Origin: Aquibacillus rhizosphaerae | Lineage (GTDB): Bacteria; Bacillota; Bacilli; Bacillales; Amphibacillaceae | Direction: 5' to 3' | Length of the DNA stretch: 64,000 nucleotides | Assembly: GCF_030282825.1 (NCBI RefSeq) | Contig: NZ_JASTZU010000032.1 | Span: 1-64,000, forward strand | In this document: positions 18,630 to 28,810 of the stretch, piece by piece | Position numbering within the stretch: position 1 is the stretch's first letter | Layout of the letters: each line of letters begins with the position of its first letter | Program-made: the position numbers and the translations under genes | Notes under the pieces: generated by a model | Told to the model about the DNA's origin: nothing | The model's input: only the letters and a program-made list of their open reading frames with translations | Database searches by the model: none

Positions 18630-20357
18630 TTACTCCTTTTTTTGCTTACTTCTGAATAATTCAATTAATTGATCTTTTGACCACGTATTTATAACTGATT
18701 CTGGTCTTAACCAACCTTTTCTAGCTACACTAACTCCTACTTCCATAAAGTCTAATGTTTTATAACTATGTGCATCCGTATTAACAGCAATCTTAACTCC
18801 TTTTTCCTGCGCTAATTTAACCCATTCTGCAGCTAGGTCGAACCGATTAGGATTTGCATTTAGTTCGAGCACAGTACCAGTCTCTTTGGCACCTTCGATA
18901 AGTTGGTTAACATCAGCCGCATAGCCTTGTCTACGTCCAATTATACGGCCTGTAGGATGTGCAATAATATTAACATACGGGTTTTTTAATGCTGCAAAAA
19001 GGCGTTCCATTATTTGTTCTTGTGATTGGTTAAAACTAGAATGAATCGCACCAATCACATAATCCATTTCTTTTAAAAAATCATTAGAGAAGTCCATTTT
19101 ACCATCTGGTAAAATATCCATTTCAATACCCGCGAAAATGTGGAAATCAGGATACTTATCTTTAAGACGTTCAATTTCATCTCGTTGCTTACGCAGTCTA
19201 TCTTCGTTTAGACCATTTGCCACTTTTAGATATTTTGAATGATCTGTTATTGCAATATACTCATATCCACGACTTCTTGCACTTTGAACCATTTCCTCAA
19301 TAGATTGAGCCCCATCACTCCAGGTTGTGTGCATATGTAAATCGCCGCGAATATCCTGGTAAGTAATTAATGATACATCAGAACGAAATGCTTCAATTTC
19401 CCCATCATTTTCTCTAACTTCTGGAGGAATAAAGTTAAGACCAAAGTGTTTAAAGAAATCTTCTTCAGTTTCAAATCTTGTCACTTCACTAGTTTCAACA
19501 TCTTCTATTCCGTATTCGCTTATTTTTTGTCCTTGTGCTTTTGCAAGTTGTCTCATTGCTACATTATGATCTTTAGAACCTGTAAAATGATGCAAAGTTG
19601 TCGCAAACTCTTCAGGTGTCACAATCCTAAAATCCACGCCCACATCATAACCTTCAGTCAAAACAACAGATACTTTCGTTTCACCGGAAGCAATAACTTC
19701 TTTTATATTCTCTATTTTTAATAACGCATCTCTTACTGCAAGTGGGTGGTTAGAAGCGATTATAAAGTCCAAATCTTTTATGGTCTCTCGCATTCTGCGA
19801 ATACTTCCCGCTCTAGAGAACCTTTCAACAGATTCAAGTTCACTCAAATATGATTCTATTCTTTCTAAAATTGGAAGCATAAACGCTAACGGTAACCTTT
19901 CTGGTCTACTTGAAGCTTCATCAATAGCTTTTTCAATTTTTTCTGCAGATTTCTTTCCAAATCCTTTTAATGACTCCACTTTACCTTGCTCACATGCAAG
20001 CTTCAAAGAAGCAGCATCTATTACACCTAGTTCTTGATATAATTTAGAAAGTTTTTTCCCACCTAACCCCGGTAAATTTAATAACGGAATTAATCCTTCT
20101 GGAACTTCATTTTGTAGTTGTTTTAGTGTGTCAGAACTCTGATTAGTAATATACTCATCTATTACAGCAGAAGTCCCTTTACCTACACCATTTATTTTGG
20201 TGAAATCCTCAATTTCTGTTAAAGATCGATCATCCGCTTCTAATGCTTGGGCAGCTTTTCGATAAGCTGATATTTTAAATGGATTTTCACCTTTTAACTC
20301 TAAATATACTGCGATTGTCTCTAGTAATTTAATGACATCTTTTTTATCAATAGACAT
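18630..20357 (-). CDS. polX: DNA polymerase/3'-5' exonuclease PolX
   Basis: A 575-residue family X repair polymerase. N-terminal helix-hairpin-helix motifs (INGVGKGTS and LPGLGGKKL) precede the nucleotidyltransferase core with [17 protein letters not shown] and its metal-binding aspartates. The C-terminal PHP domain ([12 protein letters not shown] onward, from about residue 335) supplies 3'-5' exonuclease activity. The start at 20357 is supported by ggtgg six bases upstream; an earlier in-frame Met at 20399 has no site. It fits the roughly 570-residue B. subtilis protein and is tightly followed by mutS2. Confidence 0.94.
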   Translation of the reverse strand: MSIDKKDVIKLLETIAVYLELKGENPFKISAYRKAAQALEADDRSLTEIEDFTKINGVGKGTSAVIDEYITNQSSDTLKQLQNEVPEGLIPLLNLPGLGGKKLSKLYQELGVIDAASLKLACEQGKVESLKGFGKKSAEKIEKAIDEASSRPERLPLAFMLPILERIESYLSELESVERFSRAGSIRRMRETIKDLDFIIASNHPLAVRDALLKIENIKEVIASGETKVSVVLTEGYDVGVDFRIVTPEEFATTLHHFTGSKDHNVAMRQLAKAQGQKISEYGIEDVETSEVTRFETEEDFFKHFGLNFIPPEVRENDGEIEAFRSDVSLITYQDIRGDLHMHTTWSDGAQSIEEMVQSARSRGYEYIAITDHSKYLKVANGLNEDRLRKQRDEIERLKDKYPDFHIFAGIEMDILPDGKMDFSNDFLKEMDYVIGAIHSSFNQSQEQIMERLFAALKNPYVNIIAHPTGRIIGRRQGYAADVNQLIEGAKETGTVLELNANPNRFDLAAEWVKLAQEKGVKIAVNTDAHSYKTLDFMEVGVSVARKGWLRPESVINTWSKDQLIELFRSKQKKE

Positions 20358-20404
20358 TCTTACCACCATCCTAACAGAATATATTTCACTTTGGTCCACT
20401 TAAG

Positions 20405-20438
20405 TTGTAAAAACCCTTGCTAATTTTGCAAGGGTTTT
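20405..20438 (-). terminator. zapA-cvpA terminator
   Basis: An 11-bp stem aaaacccttgc/gcaagggtttt (20410-20420 with 20428-20438) lying between the cvpA stop codon and the polX start. Confidence 0.85.
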
Positions 20439-20473
20439 TCTACAATTAATGCTATACAAAAAAACAAACGCAA

Positions 20474-21028
20474 TTAACTTTTTATTAAACTTGCTATATG
20501 TTCAAACCATAAACTTTTAATTTGCTCCGAAACAATCGGGGTGTGATCAATCATAAAAGCTGCAATCGTTGACTGTTCCATTAAATCTTGTACAATTGTT
20601 ACAGGAACTAACGCTATTATGTAAATAAAGACAAACAATAAAAGATACGTTTCCACAAACCCTAATATTGCCCCTAAAAAACCATTAATGGAGTTTAAAA
20701 TTGGTAAGTCAGCTACGAAATCAAGCATTGACGCAATAATTTGTAATATTATTTTAGTTATAAAAAATAAAGCTGCAAAAGCAATCGCATTATAGAATGC
20801 TGTTTCTAAAGGAAGTGAATCCAAAAATACAGCCCAAGTTTCCCCCTCAGGTAAATCTGGATAAGGTATCCACATCGTTAATTTCGAAGCAATATTATCA
20901 TAATATAAAGCTGCAACGATAAATGCAATTACAAAACCAACTAAATGAAATAACTGTAAAATAAATCCTCTTTTTAAACCAATCAATAATCCTAATACTA
21001 ATATCACCAATAAAATTAAATCAATCAT
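20474..21028 (-). CDS. yshB: CvpA family membrane protein (YshB)
   Basis: A 184-residue membrane protein with four predicted helices (about 3-20, 25-45, 75-100, 112-145), of the colicin-V-production/CvpA family. The family's actual role is unsettled. The start codon lies within the end of zapA and the genes overlap by eight bases (atgattga), so translation is coupled. It has the same neighbours as in B. subtilis. Confidence 0.88.
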   Translation of the reverse strand: MIDLILLVILVLGLLIGLKRGFILQLFHLVGFVIAFIVAALYYDNIASKLTMWIPYPDLPEGETWAVFLDSLPLETAFYNAIAFAALFFITKIILQIIASMLDFVADLPILNSINGFLGAILGFVETYLLLFVFIYIIALVPVTIVQDLMEQSTIAAFMIDHTPIVSEQIKSLWFEHIASLIKS

Positions 21029-21296
21029 TTTTATTTTGTTCCTCTTTCTGTTTTATTGAATTACGAAGCTCTGCATAATCATCTTTTAATTTCAAATAAT
21101 CATTCATTGTATTAACCGCAGTTAATACAGCTAACTTAGTTGTATCCAAACTTTTATTTTTATCATGTATTTCCCGCATCTTTTGATCAACAAGACTAGC
21201 AACCATTCGTACATGGTGTGCTTGTTCTTCTCCTATGATTGTGTAAGATCTTCCATATATATCAACTGTTGCTCGTGTTTTATCAGATTGGGACAT
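21021..21296 (-). CDS. zapA: Cell division protein ZapA
   Basis: A 91-residue protein that binds and bundles FtsZ at the division site. The N-terminal part (VDIYGRSYTIIGEE, residues 11-24) is the family's globular domain and the C-terminal half is a charged coiled-coil (about 50-88). Length is close to the 85 residues in B. subtilis. A gagggggt site precedes ATG. It is divergent from rnhC and overlaps yshB. Confidence 0.93.
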   Translation of the reverse strand: MSQSDKTRATVDIYGRSYTIIGEEQAHHVRMVASLVDQKMREIHDKNKSLDTTKLAVLTAVNTMNDYLKLKDDYAELRNSIKQKEEQNKND

Positions 21297-21423
21297 GGTT
21301 ATACCCCCTCATTTCTATCAAATCCTAAATTTAATATTAACATGAAGACTATCATTTAGGAAACTATTCTGTAGTGTATAATCTTTGATATACTAGAAGT
21401 ACTTTAAGAATTGGAGAGATTCG

Positions 21424-22353
21424 ATGTCACAAGTTGTATTAAAACTATCAAAAGATAAAATTAATGAGATGAAAACGCATTATGCAAATGATCTAAAATC
21501 TTCACCACCAGGTGCCGTTTTCGCTGCCAAGACAAGTAAAGCTTCCATTACAGCATATAATTCCGGAAAGGTATTATTTCAAGGAACTGCACCCGAATTC
21601 GAGGCCAAAAAGTGGGGGGAAATTGAAGTAAGTACATCGAACCAAAAGAAAACAAGTATCGCATCTACTCATAATTATGCACCACCTCATACGCTGTTTT
21701 CGAGTTCACATATCGGCTCTGATGAGGCAGGTACAGGGGATTATTTCGGACCCATTACGGTAGCTGCTGCATATATAACAAAAGACCAAATTCCATTACT
21801 CAAAAAGATTGGTGTTAAAGATTCAAAAAATTTAACTGATGATATGATTAGATCTATTGCTAAACAATTAGTTGAAATGGAAATTCCTTACTCACTAGTC
21901 ATCCTTCATAACGAAAAGTATAATAAGTTGCAAGCTAAAGGATGGTCCCAAGGAAAAATGAAAACAATGCTTCACAACCACGCTATCAATAAGTTGTTAA
22001 GTAAAATAGAACCAGCCAAGCCTGAAGGTATATTAGTTGATCAATTTTCCCAACCACAAGTCTATATCAAACACCTGAAGTCCGAAACTACTCAACTTCA
22101 AGAAAACGTTTATTTTATGACAAAAGCGGAAAGCTATTCTATTGCTGTCGCAGCGGGGTCCATAATTGCTAGGGCAAGCTTTGTTAAGGAAATGGATAAG
22201 TTATCACAATTAGCAGGTGTTACCATACCAAAGGGAGCATCACAGAAAGTCGACCAAGTAGCTAGTAAGATTATGAAAAACCAAGGAAAAGACGCATTAT
22301 ATAAACTAGCGAAAGTGCACTTCGCAAATACACAAAAAGCTGAAAAATATTAA
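21424..22353 (+). CDS. rnhC: Ribonuclease HIII
   Basis: A 309-residue enzyme that cleaves the RNA strand of RNA-DNA hybrids. The N-terminal TBP-like domain (about 1-80) binds substrate. The catalytic domain starts with HIGSDEAGTGDYFGP, in which Asp100 and Glu101 are expected metal ligands. Other conserved stretches are VKDSKNLTDDMI and ILVDQFSQP. The start follows ttggagag. It is divergent from zapA, as in B. subtilis. Confidence 0.96.
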   Translation: MSQVVLKLSKDKINEMKTHYANDLKSSPPGAVFAAKTSKASITAYNSGKVLFQGTAPEFEAKKWGEIEVSTSNQKKTSIASTHNYAPPHTLFSSSHIGSDEAGTGDYFGPITVAAAYITKDQIPLLKKIGVKDSKNLTDDMIRSIAKQLVEMEIPYSLVILHNEKYNKLQAKGWSQGKMKTMLHNHAINKLLSKIEPAKPEGILVDQFSQPQVYIKHLKSETTQLQENVYFMTKAESYSIAVAAGSIIARASFVKEMDKLSQLAGVTIPKGASQKVDQVASKIMKNQGKDALYKLAKVHFANTQKAEKY

Positions 22354-22363
22354 TAACTACCAG

Positions 22364-22392
22364 GCCAATAATCAAATAATTATTGGCTGTTT
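22364..22392 (+). terminator. rnhC terminator
   Basis: A 9-bp stem gccaataat/attattggc followed by tgtttt, 11 bases after the rnhC stop codon. Confidence 0.75.
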
Positions 22393-22564
22393 TACAGATA
22401 TGGATGTTTATACCAAGGCTCAATTATACCGACAATACTAAGATGGTTGTTCTTTTGGTGGATCGCATTAATTACCCAGCTAGAACAATTTTCATGTGTG
22501 AATCATTTGAGTAAGTTCTTTCAATTAAAAATACTCCAATTAAAGTGTATTATTTTATAAATGA

Positions 22565-22750
22565 TTATCCTTCATCCTTATTGGACATTCGTTTATTTTT
22601 CAAATCATTTACTTCTTTCTCTAAATTGTTTACTTTGTTTTTTAAATCTTCTTTTGGTTCCGTCGCACGTATAGCTACCATTAATGTAATACTTATTAGC
22701 GTTATAATACTTAGCGCTACTCCTAGACCTAACAACAAGATAAATTCCAC
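22565..22750 (-). CDS. Small membrane protein with coiled-coil tail
   Basis: A 61-residue protein that I do not recognise. One transmembrane helix (about residues 2-27) is followed by a charged heptad-like stretch (DLKNKVNNLEKEVNDLKNK, about 35-53) likely to form a coiled-coil in the cytoplasm. The start is GTG, six bases after a strong aggaggg, the main evidence that it is expressed. It lies alone between rnhC (convergent) and the pheST terminator. The topology recalls small FtsL/DivIC-like or leucine-zipper membrane proteins, but this is only shape. Confidence 0.65.
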   Translation of the reverse strand: MEFILLLGLGVALSIITLISITLMVAIRATEPKEDLKNKVNNLEKEVNDLKNKRMSNKDEG

Positions 22751-22822
22751 TTTTACCCTCCTAGGCAGAAAATTATATATGAGTCCATTTTAACATTACA
22801 CAGAATTAACCAGAAATATGAC

Positions 22823-22865
22823 AAAAAAAGAGTGACGCCTTAAATTTTCTAAGACTCCACTCTTT
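22823..22865 (-). terminator. pheST terminator
   Basis: Stem aaagagtg/cactcttt (22827-22834 with 22858-22865) followed on the minus strand by a T run, 16 bases after the pheT stop codon. Confidence 0.75.
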
Positions 22866-22880
22866 CTCTAAAGAAATACT

Positions 22881-25307
22881 TTATCCTCTTAACTCTGCCT
22901 GATGTGCTTCTTTTACCGCTTCTAGAATTGCTTTATAAGACGCTTCAACCTCTTCATCCTTTAATGTTCTTTCCGGATCTAAATAGAGTAAATTAAAGGC
23001 TAACGATTTTTTACCTTGCTGCAAATGTTCACCTTGATACACATCAAAAACTCCCACCTCTTTTACCAAGTCACCACCGACTGATTGGATGGTTGATCTT
23101 ACATCACCAGCTAAAACATCCTCATCGACTACTAAAGCAATATCTCTAGAGACAGATGGGTAACGTGGTATCTTTATAAAGTTTGGTTCATTCTGATGAA
23201 TACTGAAAATATAATCCAAGTCAATATCAAAGATATACGTATCAGCTAAATCATAAGCTTTTTGAAGTTTTGGATGTACTTGGCCAATAAAGCCAATCGG
23301 TGTACCACTTGTGAATATTTGGGCTGTTCTACCCGGATGCATACCTTCTATATTTGCTTGCTTATATTCTGCTGTTATATTTAATTTCGTAAATAGACCT
23401 TCCACGATTCCCTTTACTAGGAAGAAATCTACTACTTTTTTCTCCTGTTGCCATGGGTGTGCTAACCAAGCTCCTGTTAATGCACCAGCTGCACGTAACA
23501 ATTCATTTGGTTGTTTTGTAATTTTTTCTTGTTGAGAAACAAATACCGTTCCCACTTCATAATAAGCTAAATTAGACTGTTTTCTAGCACTATTATAGGA
23601 AAGTGAATCAAGCATCTCTGGTAACATACTTAATCTGAGCGTGCTATGTTCTTCACTCATTGGCATGGAAAGCTCAACGGGTGTAACACTTTGCTCCTTT
23701 ATCTCAGGACTTACTATTAAATCCACTCTTTCTTTAGTTGTAAGGGAATACGTTATGGTTTCCATCAATCCTGCACTTTCAAAATAATGCTTAACATCTC
23801 TTTTCAACTGTTGTAGGTTGGTTAATCCACCAGCTTGTGAAGCACCTTGTGGCAAGGTGAATGGCAAGTTATCATATCCATATATACGTGCTACTTCCTC
23901 CACCATATCTTCAAATATCGTTATATCTTGACGACGTGTAGGCACTTGAATAGTAAAGGCTTCATCATTTTGATTATAGGTAAAGTTTAGTTTTCTAAGG
24001 ATGTCAGCTATTTCATCATTGTTAATTTCTGTTCCTAGTCTTGCATTGATATTACTTCTTTTAATTTCTACTGTTGCTTCTGATTTATCAAGCTGATCGA
24101 ATTCAACAACTCCACTTAGTACTGTTCCATTTGCATACTTTGACAATAATTGGCAGGCACGTTTACCTGCTCGCTTCACACGGTCTGGATCGACCCCCTT
24201 TTCAAATCGAGTGCTCGATTCGCTGCGAAGTCCATGGTCCTTTGAAGCAGTTCGGACTGCGACAGGGCTGAAGTATGCAGCTTCTAATAACACAGTTGTT
24301 GTTTGATCAGATACCTCTGAATTCGCTCCACCCATCACACCTGCTAATGCTGTAGCTGTTTGGCCGTTAGTGATTACTAAATGATCTGATGTCAATGACC
24401 GTTCTTGATTATCCAATGTGATTATCTTTTCATCCTGCTCAGCTCTTCTTACGACAATTTCTTTGGATCCAAAATCATCAAAATCAAAGGCATGGAGTGG
24501 TTGACCATATTCAAGTAATACATAGTTTGTAATATCAACTACGTTATTGATGGGACGGATTCCTGCTGCAATTAAGTAGTTTCTCATCCATAACGGTGAA
24601 GGGCCAACTTTAATATCTTTAATAACAAAGGCCCCATAGTAAGGGTTCAAATCTGGAGCATCCACTTTGACTTCCACATAATCTGCAGCCTGCTCTTTTC
24701 CTGTTTCAACCGCTTCTTCTGGGAGATGAATAGGTACGTCTAAAATTGCAGCTACTTCATAGGCGACCCCCAACATACTTAATGCATCAGACCGGTTTGG
24801 TGTAAGTCCTAGCTCCAAAATAGCATCATCAAGATTCAATAGTTGTAGTGCATCTGCTCCTACCTCTACATCCTCTGGAAAAACAAAAATACCATCTGCT
24901 ACTTCCTTTGGCACAAATTTTTCCTCTATCCCTAACTCTTGTAATGAACAAATCATTCCGTTTGATTCAACACCACGAAGCTTAGCTTTTTTAATTTTAA
25001 AATTCCCTGGTAAAACAGCACCTGGTTTAGCTACTGCTACTTTTTGTCCTTTTGCAATATTTGGTGCACCACAAATAATTTGAAGTACTTCATCGCCAAC
25101 ATTAACTTGACATAAATTAAGTTTATCCGCATTTGGATGCTTTTCACACGATTCTACTAGACCAACAACAACATTCGAACTTTTTTCGGCAACATATTCA
25201 ATGCCTTCCACTTCGATTCCTGTTTTTGTTATTTTCTCCGCCAATTCTTCTGGCGAAATACTGCCTATATCAATGTAGTTTTTCAACCAATTTAAAGAAA
25301 CAAACAT
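22881..25307 (-). CDS. pheT: Phenylalanyl-tRNA synthetase beta subunit
   Basis: An 808-residue subunit of the alpha2-beta2 synthetase. Domains in order: tRNA-binding OB domain (about 40-150), B3/4 editing domain (about 210-385), B5 domain (about 410-480) and C-terminal FDX-ACB anticodon-binding domain (about 715-806, from KIPRYPSVSRDIALVV). The editing domain removes mischarged tyrosine. An aaggagg site precedes ATG. It follows pheS by 27 bases under the same T-box. Confidence 0.97.
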   Translation of the reverse strand: MFVSLNWLKNYIDIGSISPEELAEKITKTGIEVEGIEYVAEKSSNVVVGLVESCEKHPNADKLNLCQVNVGDEVLQIICGAPNIAKGQKVAVAKPGAVLPGNFKIKKAKLRGVESNGMICSLQELGIEEKFVPKEVADGIFVFPEDVEVGADALQLLNLDDAILELGLTPNRSDALSMLGVAYEVAAILDVPIHLPEEAVETGKEQAADYVEVKVDAPDLNPYYGAFVIKDIKVGPSPLWMRNYLIAAGIRPINNVVDITNYVLLEYGQPLHAFDFDDFGSKEIVVRRAEQDEKIITLDNQERSLTSDHLVITNGQTATALAGVMGGANSEVSDQTTTVLLEAAYFSPVAVRTASKDHGLRSESSTRFEKGVDPDRVKRAGKRACQLLSKYANGTVLSGVVEFDQLDKSEATVEIKRSNINARLGTEINNDEIADILRKLNFTYNQNDEAFTIQVPTRRQDITIFEDMVEEVARIYGYDNLPFTLPQGASQAGGLTNLQQLKRDVKHYFESAGLMETITYSLTTKERVDLIVSPEIKEQSVTPVELSMPMSEEHSTLRLSMLPEMLDSLSYNSARKQSNLAYYEVGTVFVSQQEKITKQPNELLRAAGALTGAWLAHPWQQEKKVVDFFLVKGIVEGLFTKLNITAEYKQANIEGMHPGRTAQIFTSGTPIGFIGQVHPKLQKAYDLADTYIFDIDLDYIFSIHQNEPNFIKIPRYPSVSRDIALVVDEDVLAGDVRSTIQSVGGDLVKEVGVFDVYQGEHLQQGKKSLAFNLLYLDPERTLKDEEVEASYKAILEAVKEAHQAELRG

Positions 25308-25334
25308 TATTTAACCTCCTTTTTTCCGATTCAA

Positions 25335-26369
25335 TTATGCCTTATGATACTGCTTTAAGAAGCGAATATCATTCGTATAAAAATGACGGATGTCATCAAC
25401 ACCATACTTTAACATAGCAATTCGTTCTGGTCCCATACCAAAAGCAAAACCATTATAGACTTTTGGGTCATACCCAGCCATTTCAAGTACGCGAGGATGA
25501 ACCATTCCACCACCAAGAATCTCAATCCAACCTGTACCTTTACAAACCGAACAGCCATTTCCGTTACAAACTTTACAAGAGATATCCATTTCTACAGATG
25601 GTTCAGTAAATGGAAAGAAACTAGGTCGCAGGCGAATTTCTCTTTCTTCACCAAACATCTGCTTAGCGAAACGATTTAAAACACCTTTCAAATCGCTCAT
25701 ACGCACATCCTTATCAACATAAAGTCCCTCGACTTGTGTAAATTGATGAGAGTGTGTAGCATCATCAGTATCACGGCGATAAACTTTTCCAGGACAAATC
25801 ATTTTTACAGGCTGACTGCCATTGTATTCACCCATCGTACGGGCCTGTACTGGTGATGTATGTGTGCGCAACAATAAATCTTCTGTAATATAGAAGGAAT
25901 CCTGCATATCACGAGCCGGATGACCTTTAGGTAAATTTAAGGCTTCAAAATTGTAATAGTCCGTCTCCACTTCTGGACCTTCTCTAATTTCAAAACCCAT
26001 TCCAATAAACAGATCTTCAATTTCTTCAACGATACTTGTTAACAGATGTGGCCCACCAACTTGGACAGGCCTGCCAGGTAATGTTACGTCAATGGTTTCT
26101 TCAGCTAATTTCTTTTCCAATTCAGCATCTTCCAATTTTGCTTTCTTTTGATCCAACTCATCAGCAATAGCTTCGCGAACCTTATTTGCCAACTCACCTA
26201 TTACTGGGCGCTCTTCCTTTGACAGTTTCCCCATACCGCGTAATACCTCGGTAATTGGACCTTTTTTACCCATGTAGGCAACTCGAATTTCTTGCAAATC
26301 AGCTAATGTGACTGCTTCTTCTACTTTAGATAACGCTTCTTGCTGTAATTCTTGTAAACGTTCCTTCAT
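25335..26369 (-). CDS. pheS: Phenylalanyl-tRNA synthetase alpha subunit
   Basis: A 344-residue catalytic subunit. The N-terminal coiled-coil (1-90) binds tRNA. The class II core has [12 protein letters not shown], a Cys-rich insert ([17 protein letters not shown]) and motif 3 [20 protein letters not shown]. An aaggagg lies eight bases upstream of ATG. Expression is controlled by the upstream phenylalanine T-box. Confidence 0.97.
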   Translation of the reverse strand: MKERLQELQQEALSKVEEAVTLADLQEIRVAYMGKKGPITEVLRGMGKLSKEERPVIGELANKVREAIADELDQKKAKLEDAELEKKLAEETIDVTLPGRPVQVGGPHLLTSIVEEIEDLFIGMGFEIREGPEVETDYYNFEALNLPKGHPARDMQDSFYITEDLLLRTHTSPVQARTMGEYNGSQPVKMICPGKVYRRDTDDATHSHQFTQVEGLYVDKDVRMSDLKGVLNRFAKQMFGEEREIRLRPSFFPFTEPSVEMDISCKVCNGNGCSVCKGTGWIEILGGGMVHPRVLEMAGYDPKVYNGFAFGMGPERIAMLKYGVDDIRHFYTNDIRFLKQYHKA

Positions 26370-26503
26370 GTTAACAACCTCCTTGTTTTTATATGTAAAT
26401 TTTAAATTAGGGACCTATAGTTTGGAACTCCCTCCTCGTAAACATCTGAATTGGCTTACTTAACATAACCTCTTACAATACACTATCTATAAATAGACAC
26501 CAA

Positions 26504-26770
26504 AAAAGTCCCATCCCCCAAAAAGGGACGAGACTTGGAAATCGCGGTACCACCCTTGTTGACACATGTAATTACATATGTCCACTTGAGCTTGATAACG
26601 GAAATTTTCCGGAACACCTTTACTTGCACGCAAGGTCCTAGTGTCGGCTCCAGAGTGAAGATTCAACAATTACATCGATAGAAATGCTCCCAGTCCTTGG
26701 CATTTCATCCCTAAAATCGATAAAGGTAATGTTTACTGACTCTTTCTTTGCCTGTCGATATTCGTATTAT
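26504..26770 (-). ncRNA. T-box riboswitch upstream of pheST (Phe)
   Basis: The minus strand carries the T-box signature AAGGGTGGTACCGCG (26543-26557), with bulge TGGT pairing to an A73 discriminator. A terminator follows: a 10-bp stem formed by GTCTCGTCCC and GTCCCATCCC-type arms (26507-26540), then TTTTTT. A TTC specifier codon for phenylalanine is visible in stem I (26657-26659) in the context tcTTCAc. Uncharged tRNA-Phe would stabilise the antiterminator and allow transcription. Confidence 0.93.
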
Positions 26771-26776
26771 TTTCTT

Positions 26777-26805
26777 ATTATAGAAAATGGGAAGCAAAGA
26801 TGCAA
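26777..26805 (-). promoter_or_regulatory. Sigma-A promoter of pheST
   Basis: Minus-strand TTGCAT (26800-26805), a 17-base spacer and perfect TATAAT (26777-26782), placed just upstream of the T-box leader. Confidence 0.85.
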
Positions 26806-26844
26806 CCTTGAACTTCTATTTTTTCATAAAAATCAGCAGTTTCA

Positions 26845-27594
26845 TTAATTTTTATCATTATTTGCAATGTAATAAATTAATATTCCAGTAGCTACACTTA
26901 CATTTAAAGATTCTGCTTTTCCATAAATAGGAATATGCACTTTATTATTTGCTTGGTCGATTAGCGCTTCATCAATGCCTGAACCTTCATTCCCAACAAT
27001 CAAAGCTATTTTTTTTGGTACTTCCATTGTATGATAAGTTTCTGCTCCTTCTAAAGTAGAAGCCCAGATACTAAAATCTTTGTGCTTTAAATCTTCTACC
27101 GTGGCTTTAAGGTTTCTTTCAAAGATAGGTAGGTGAAATAAAGAGCCCTGCGTTGCTCTTATTACCTTTTCATTATATAAATCAACAGTTCCATCACCTA
27201 GTATAACACCATCAAACCGAGCTGCATCTGCTGTACGGACAATCGTCCCTAAATTACCTGGGTCCTGTACAGTATCAATTAATAACAGTTTAGAAAAGTC
27301 ACCCCATTCAGCCTGTTTCATTTCAACTACTGCGGCAATGCCTTGTGGGGTTTTAGTAGTAGAAATCGCATTAAATACATGATCCGAGACAATCGTAATA
27401 TTACTTACAGTTATCCATTCAGGCAACTCTATTCCCTCTTGGATAACAATTTCTTGTACTTCCCAATTACTTTTACAAGCTTCTTGAACCAAGTGATATC
27501 CTTCGATTAAAAAAGCATTGCTTTTCTTTCTTTCTTTTCTCAATTTTAATTTATTCCATTGTTTCACTTTATTATTCTGTACTGAAGTTATCAT
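26845..27594 (-). CDS. ysgA: TrmH/SpoU-family RNA methyltransferase (YsgA)
   Basis: A 249-residue SPOUT methyltransferase, probably a 2'-O-ribose methylase of rRNA or tRNA. The N-terminal substrate-binding domain (about 10-75) leads to motifs 1-3: DPGNLGTIVRTADA, VGNEGSGI and IPIYGKAESLNVSVATGILI, which form the knotted SAM site. The start at 27594 follows gagg and gives the expected length; a Met 13 codons earlier lacks a site. It sits directly upstream of the pheST promoter with no terminator between. Confidence 0.9.
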   Translation of the reverse strand: MITSVQNNKVKQWNKLKLRKERKKSNAFLIEGYHLVQEACKSNWEVQEIVIQEGIELPEWITVSNITIVSDHVFNAISTTKTPQGIAAVVEMKQAEWGDFSKLLLIDTVQDPGNLGTIVRTADAARFDGVILGDGTVDLYNEKVIRATQGSLFHLPIFERNLKATVEDLKHKDFSIWASTLEGAETYHTMEVPKKIALIVGNEGSGIDEALIDQANNKVHIPIYGKAESLNVSVATGILIYYIANNDKN

Positions 27595-27738
27595 CCAATC
27601 ATCCTCTGAGCAAATTTCTTTTCTATCATACATATTTATTTACTATAGGGTCAAACTAATTTTATCGAAAATAAGGAAATATTAAATTCCTTTCTATGTT
27701 TTCCTTGTTACGTAAATATATTTAGGTGGGGTGAAAGT

Positions 27739-27951
27739 ATGGATTTAAATTTAAGAAAAGCAATCTTAGAAAATGTATCTGACAATACTACCGATCAACT
27801 GGAATCAACCATTGTAGATGCTATCCAAAGCGGTGAAGAAAAAATGTTGCCTGGTTTAGGCGTACTATTTGAGTTGATTTGGCAACAATCTGACCAAACA
27901 GATAAACAAGAAATGCTTACAACACTAGAACAGAGCGTTAAACAACCATAG
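27739..27951 (+). CDS. sspI: Small acid-soluble spore protein I
   Basis: A 70-residue SspI, a minor SASP made in the forespore under sigma-G in B. subtilis (71 residues there). The family pattern is clear: [17 protein letters not shown], then [17 protein letters not shown]. It is not an alpha/beta DNA-saturating SASP and its exact role is unknown. A strong aggtgggg site precedes ATG. It is followed by its own terminator, so it is monocistronic. Confidence 0.94.
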   Translation: MDLNLRKAILENVSDNTTDQLESTIVDAIQSGEEKMLPGLGVLFELIWQQSDQTDKQEMLTTLEQSVKQP

Positions 27952-27961
27952 ATATGTATGG

Positions 27962-28002
27962 AAGGAAGGTTATCCAAATGGGTTCAACCTTCCTTGCTTT
28001 TT
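27962..28002 (+). terminator. sspI terminator
   Basis: A 10-bp stem aaggaaggtt/aaccttcctt (27962-27971 with 27986-27995) followed by gcttttt. Confidence 0.85.
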
Positions 28003-28133
28003 AAAGTTAAATATTATTAGAGCTAACCCCCCCGGAAATTTTTTCTAATTTACAAAAAGAGATTGTCTACATGATACTTTTAAAGTAAACTAATATATAT
28101 TAAGTATCGTTTTATTGAAGGGGATCTCTATCG

Positions 28134-28760
28134 ATGGAAATGAAACAAATTCAAAGCTATATGCAGTTACAAGCAATGTCACTTTTCACAAATAGCAATA
28201 GCTCATTATCATATCAATCTCCAATTATGGAACAAGCCTTCCAGAAGATTTTAGAAAATCAAATGTCCGCAATGACTTCCAATACACCTTCTAGAACAAA
28301 AGTATCAACTAATAATTTTCTAAATAGCACCACAAGCAGCAGTTATACCGCTTCTCTACAACCAGCATCACAGCACCAATCAAGTAAGGATATCGATGAC
28401 TTGATTACTGAAGCCGCTAATACTTATGGAGTAGATGCAAAGTTAATTCGTTCTGTCATTAAGAATGAATCTAACTTTAATGTTAATGCTGAAAGTCATG
28501 CAGGTGCACAAGGATTAATGCAACTTATGCCAGCAACAGCAAGGGGCCTTGGTGTGACCAATTCGTTTGACGCAAGGCAAAATATATCAGGTGGAACAAG
28601 TTATCTGAAGCAAATGCTAGAAAAATACAATGGTAATACTACACTAGCATTAGCAGCATATAATGCTGGACCTGGAAATGTTGATAAATACAATGGAATA
28701 CCACCATTTAAAGAAACGCAAAATTATGTAAAGAAAGTAATGAACTCTTTTTTAACCTAA
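28134..28760 (+). CDS. Lytic transglycosylase (SLT domain)
   Basis: A 208-residue protein with a C-terminal SLT/lysozyme-like domain (about residues 86-205). The catalytic Glu112 is in IKNESNF, followed by [13 protein letters not shown] and [12 protein letters not shown], the classic family motifs. It would cleave peptidoglycan glycan strands to anhydro-muramyl ends. The first 85 residues are Ser/Gln/Asn-rich and unstructured, and no signal peptide is visible. It is related to B. subtilis CwlQ (YjbJ), which also lacks an obvious signal. An aagggg site precedes the first ATG; a second ATG two codons on is possible. Confidence 0.88.
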   Translation: MEMKQIQSYMQLQAMSLFTNSNSSLSYQSPIMEQAFQKILENQMSAMTSNTPSRTKVSTNNFLNSTTSSSYTASLQPASQHQSSKDIDDLITEAANTYGVDAKLIRSVIKNESNFNVNAESHAGAQGLMQLMPATARGLGVTNSFDARQNISGGTSYLKQMLEKYNGNTTLALAAYNAGPGNVDKYNGIPPFKETQNYVKKVMNSFLT

Positions 28761-28773
28761 TACCATTATAATC

Positions 28774-28806
28774 AAAACCCCTTATCTAACTAGATGAGGG
28801 GTTTTT
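28774..28806. terminator. Bidirectional terminator
   Basis: Stem aaaacccc...gggg tttt, with inner tatct/agat pairing. It separates the convergent transglycosylase and M42 peptidase genes, with A and T runs on both sides. Confidence 0.85.
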
Positions 28807-28810
28807 GATA

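Noticed and set aside
26487-26669. 60-codon frame in the pheS upstream region
   Set aside because: It overlaps the T-box antiterminator and terminator, and the RNA structure explains the conservation.
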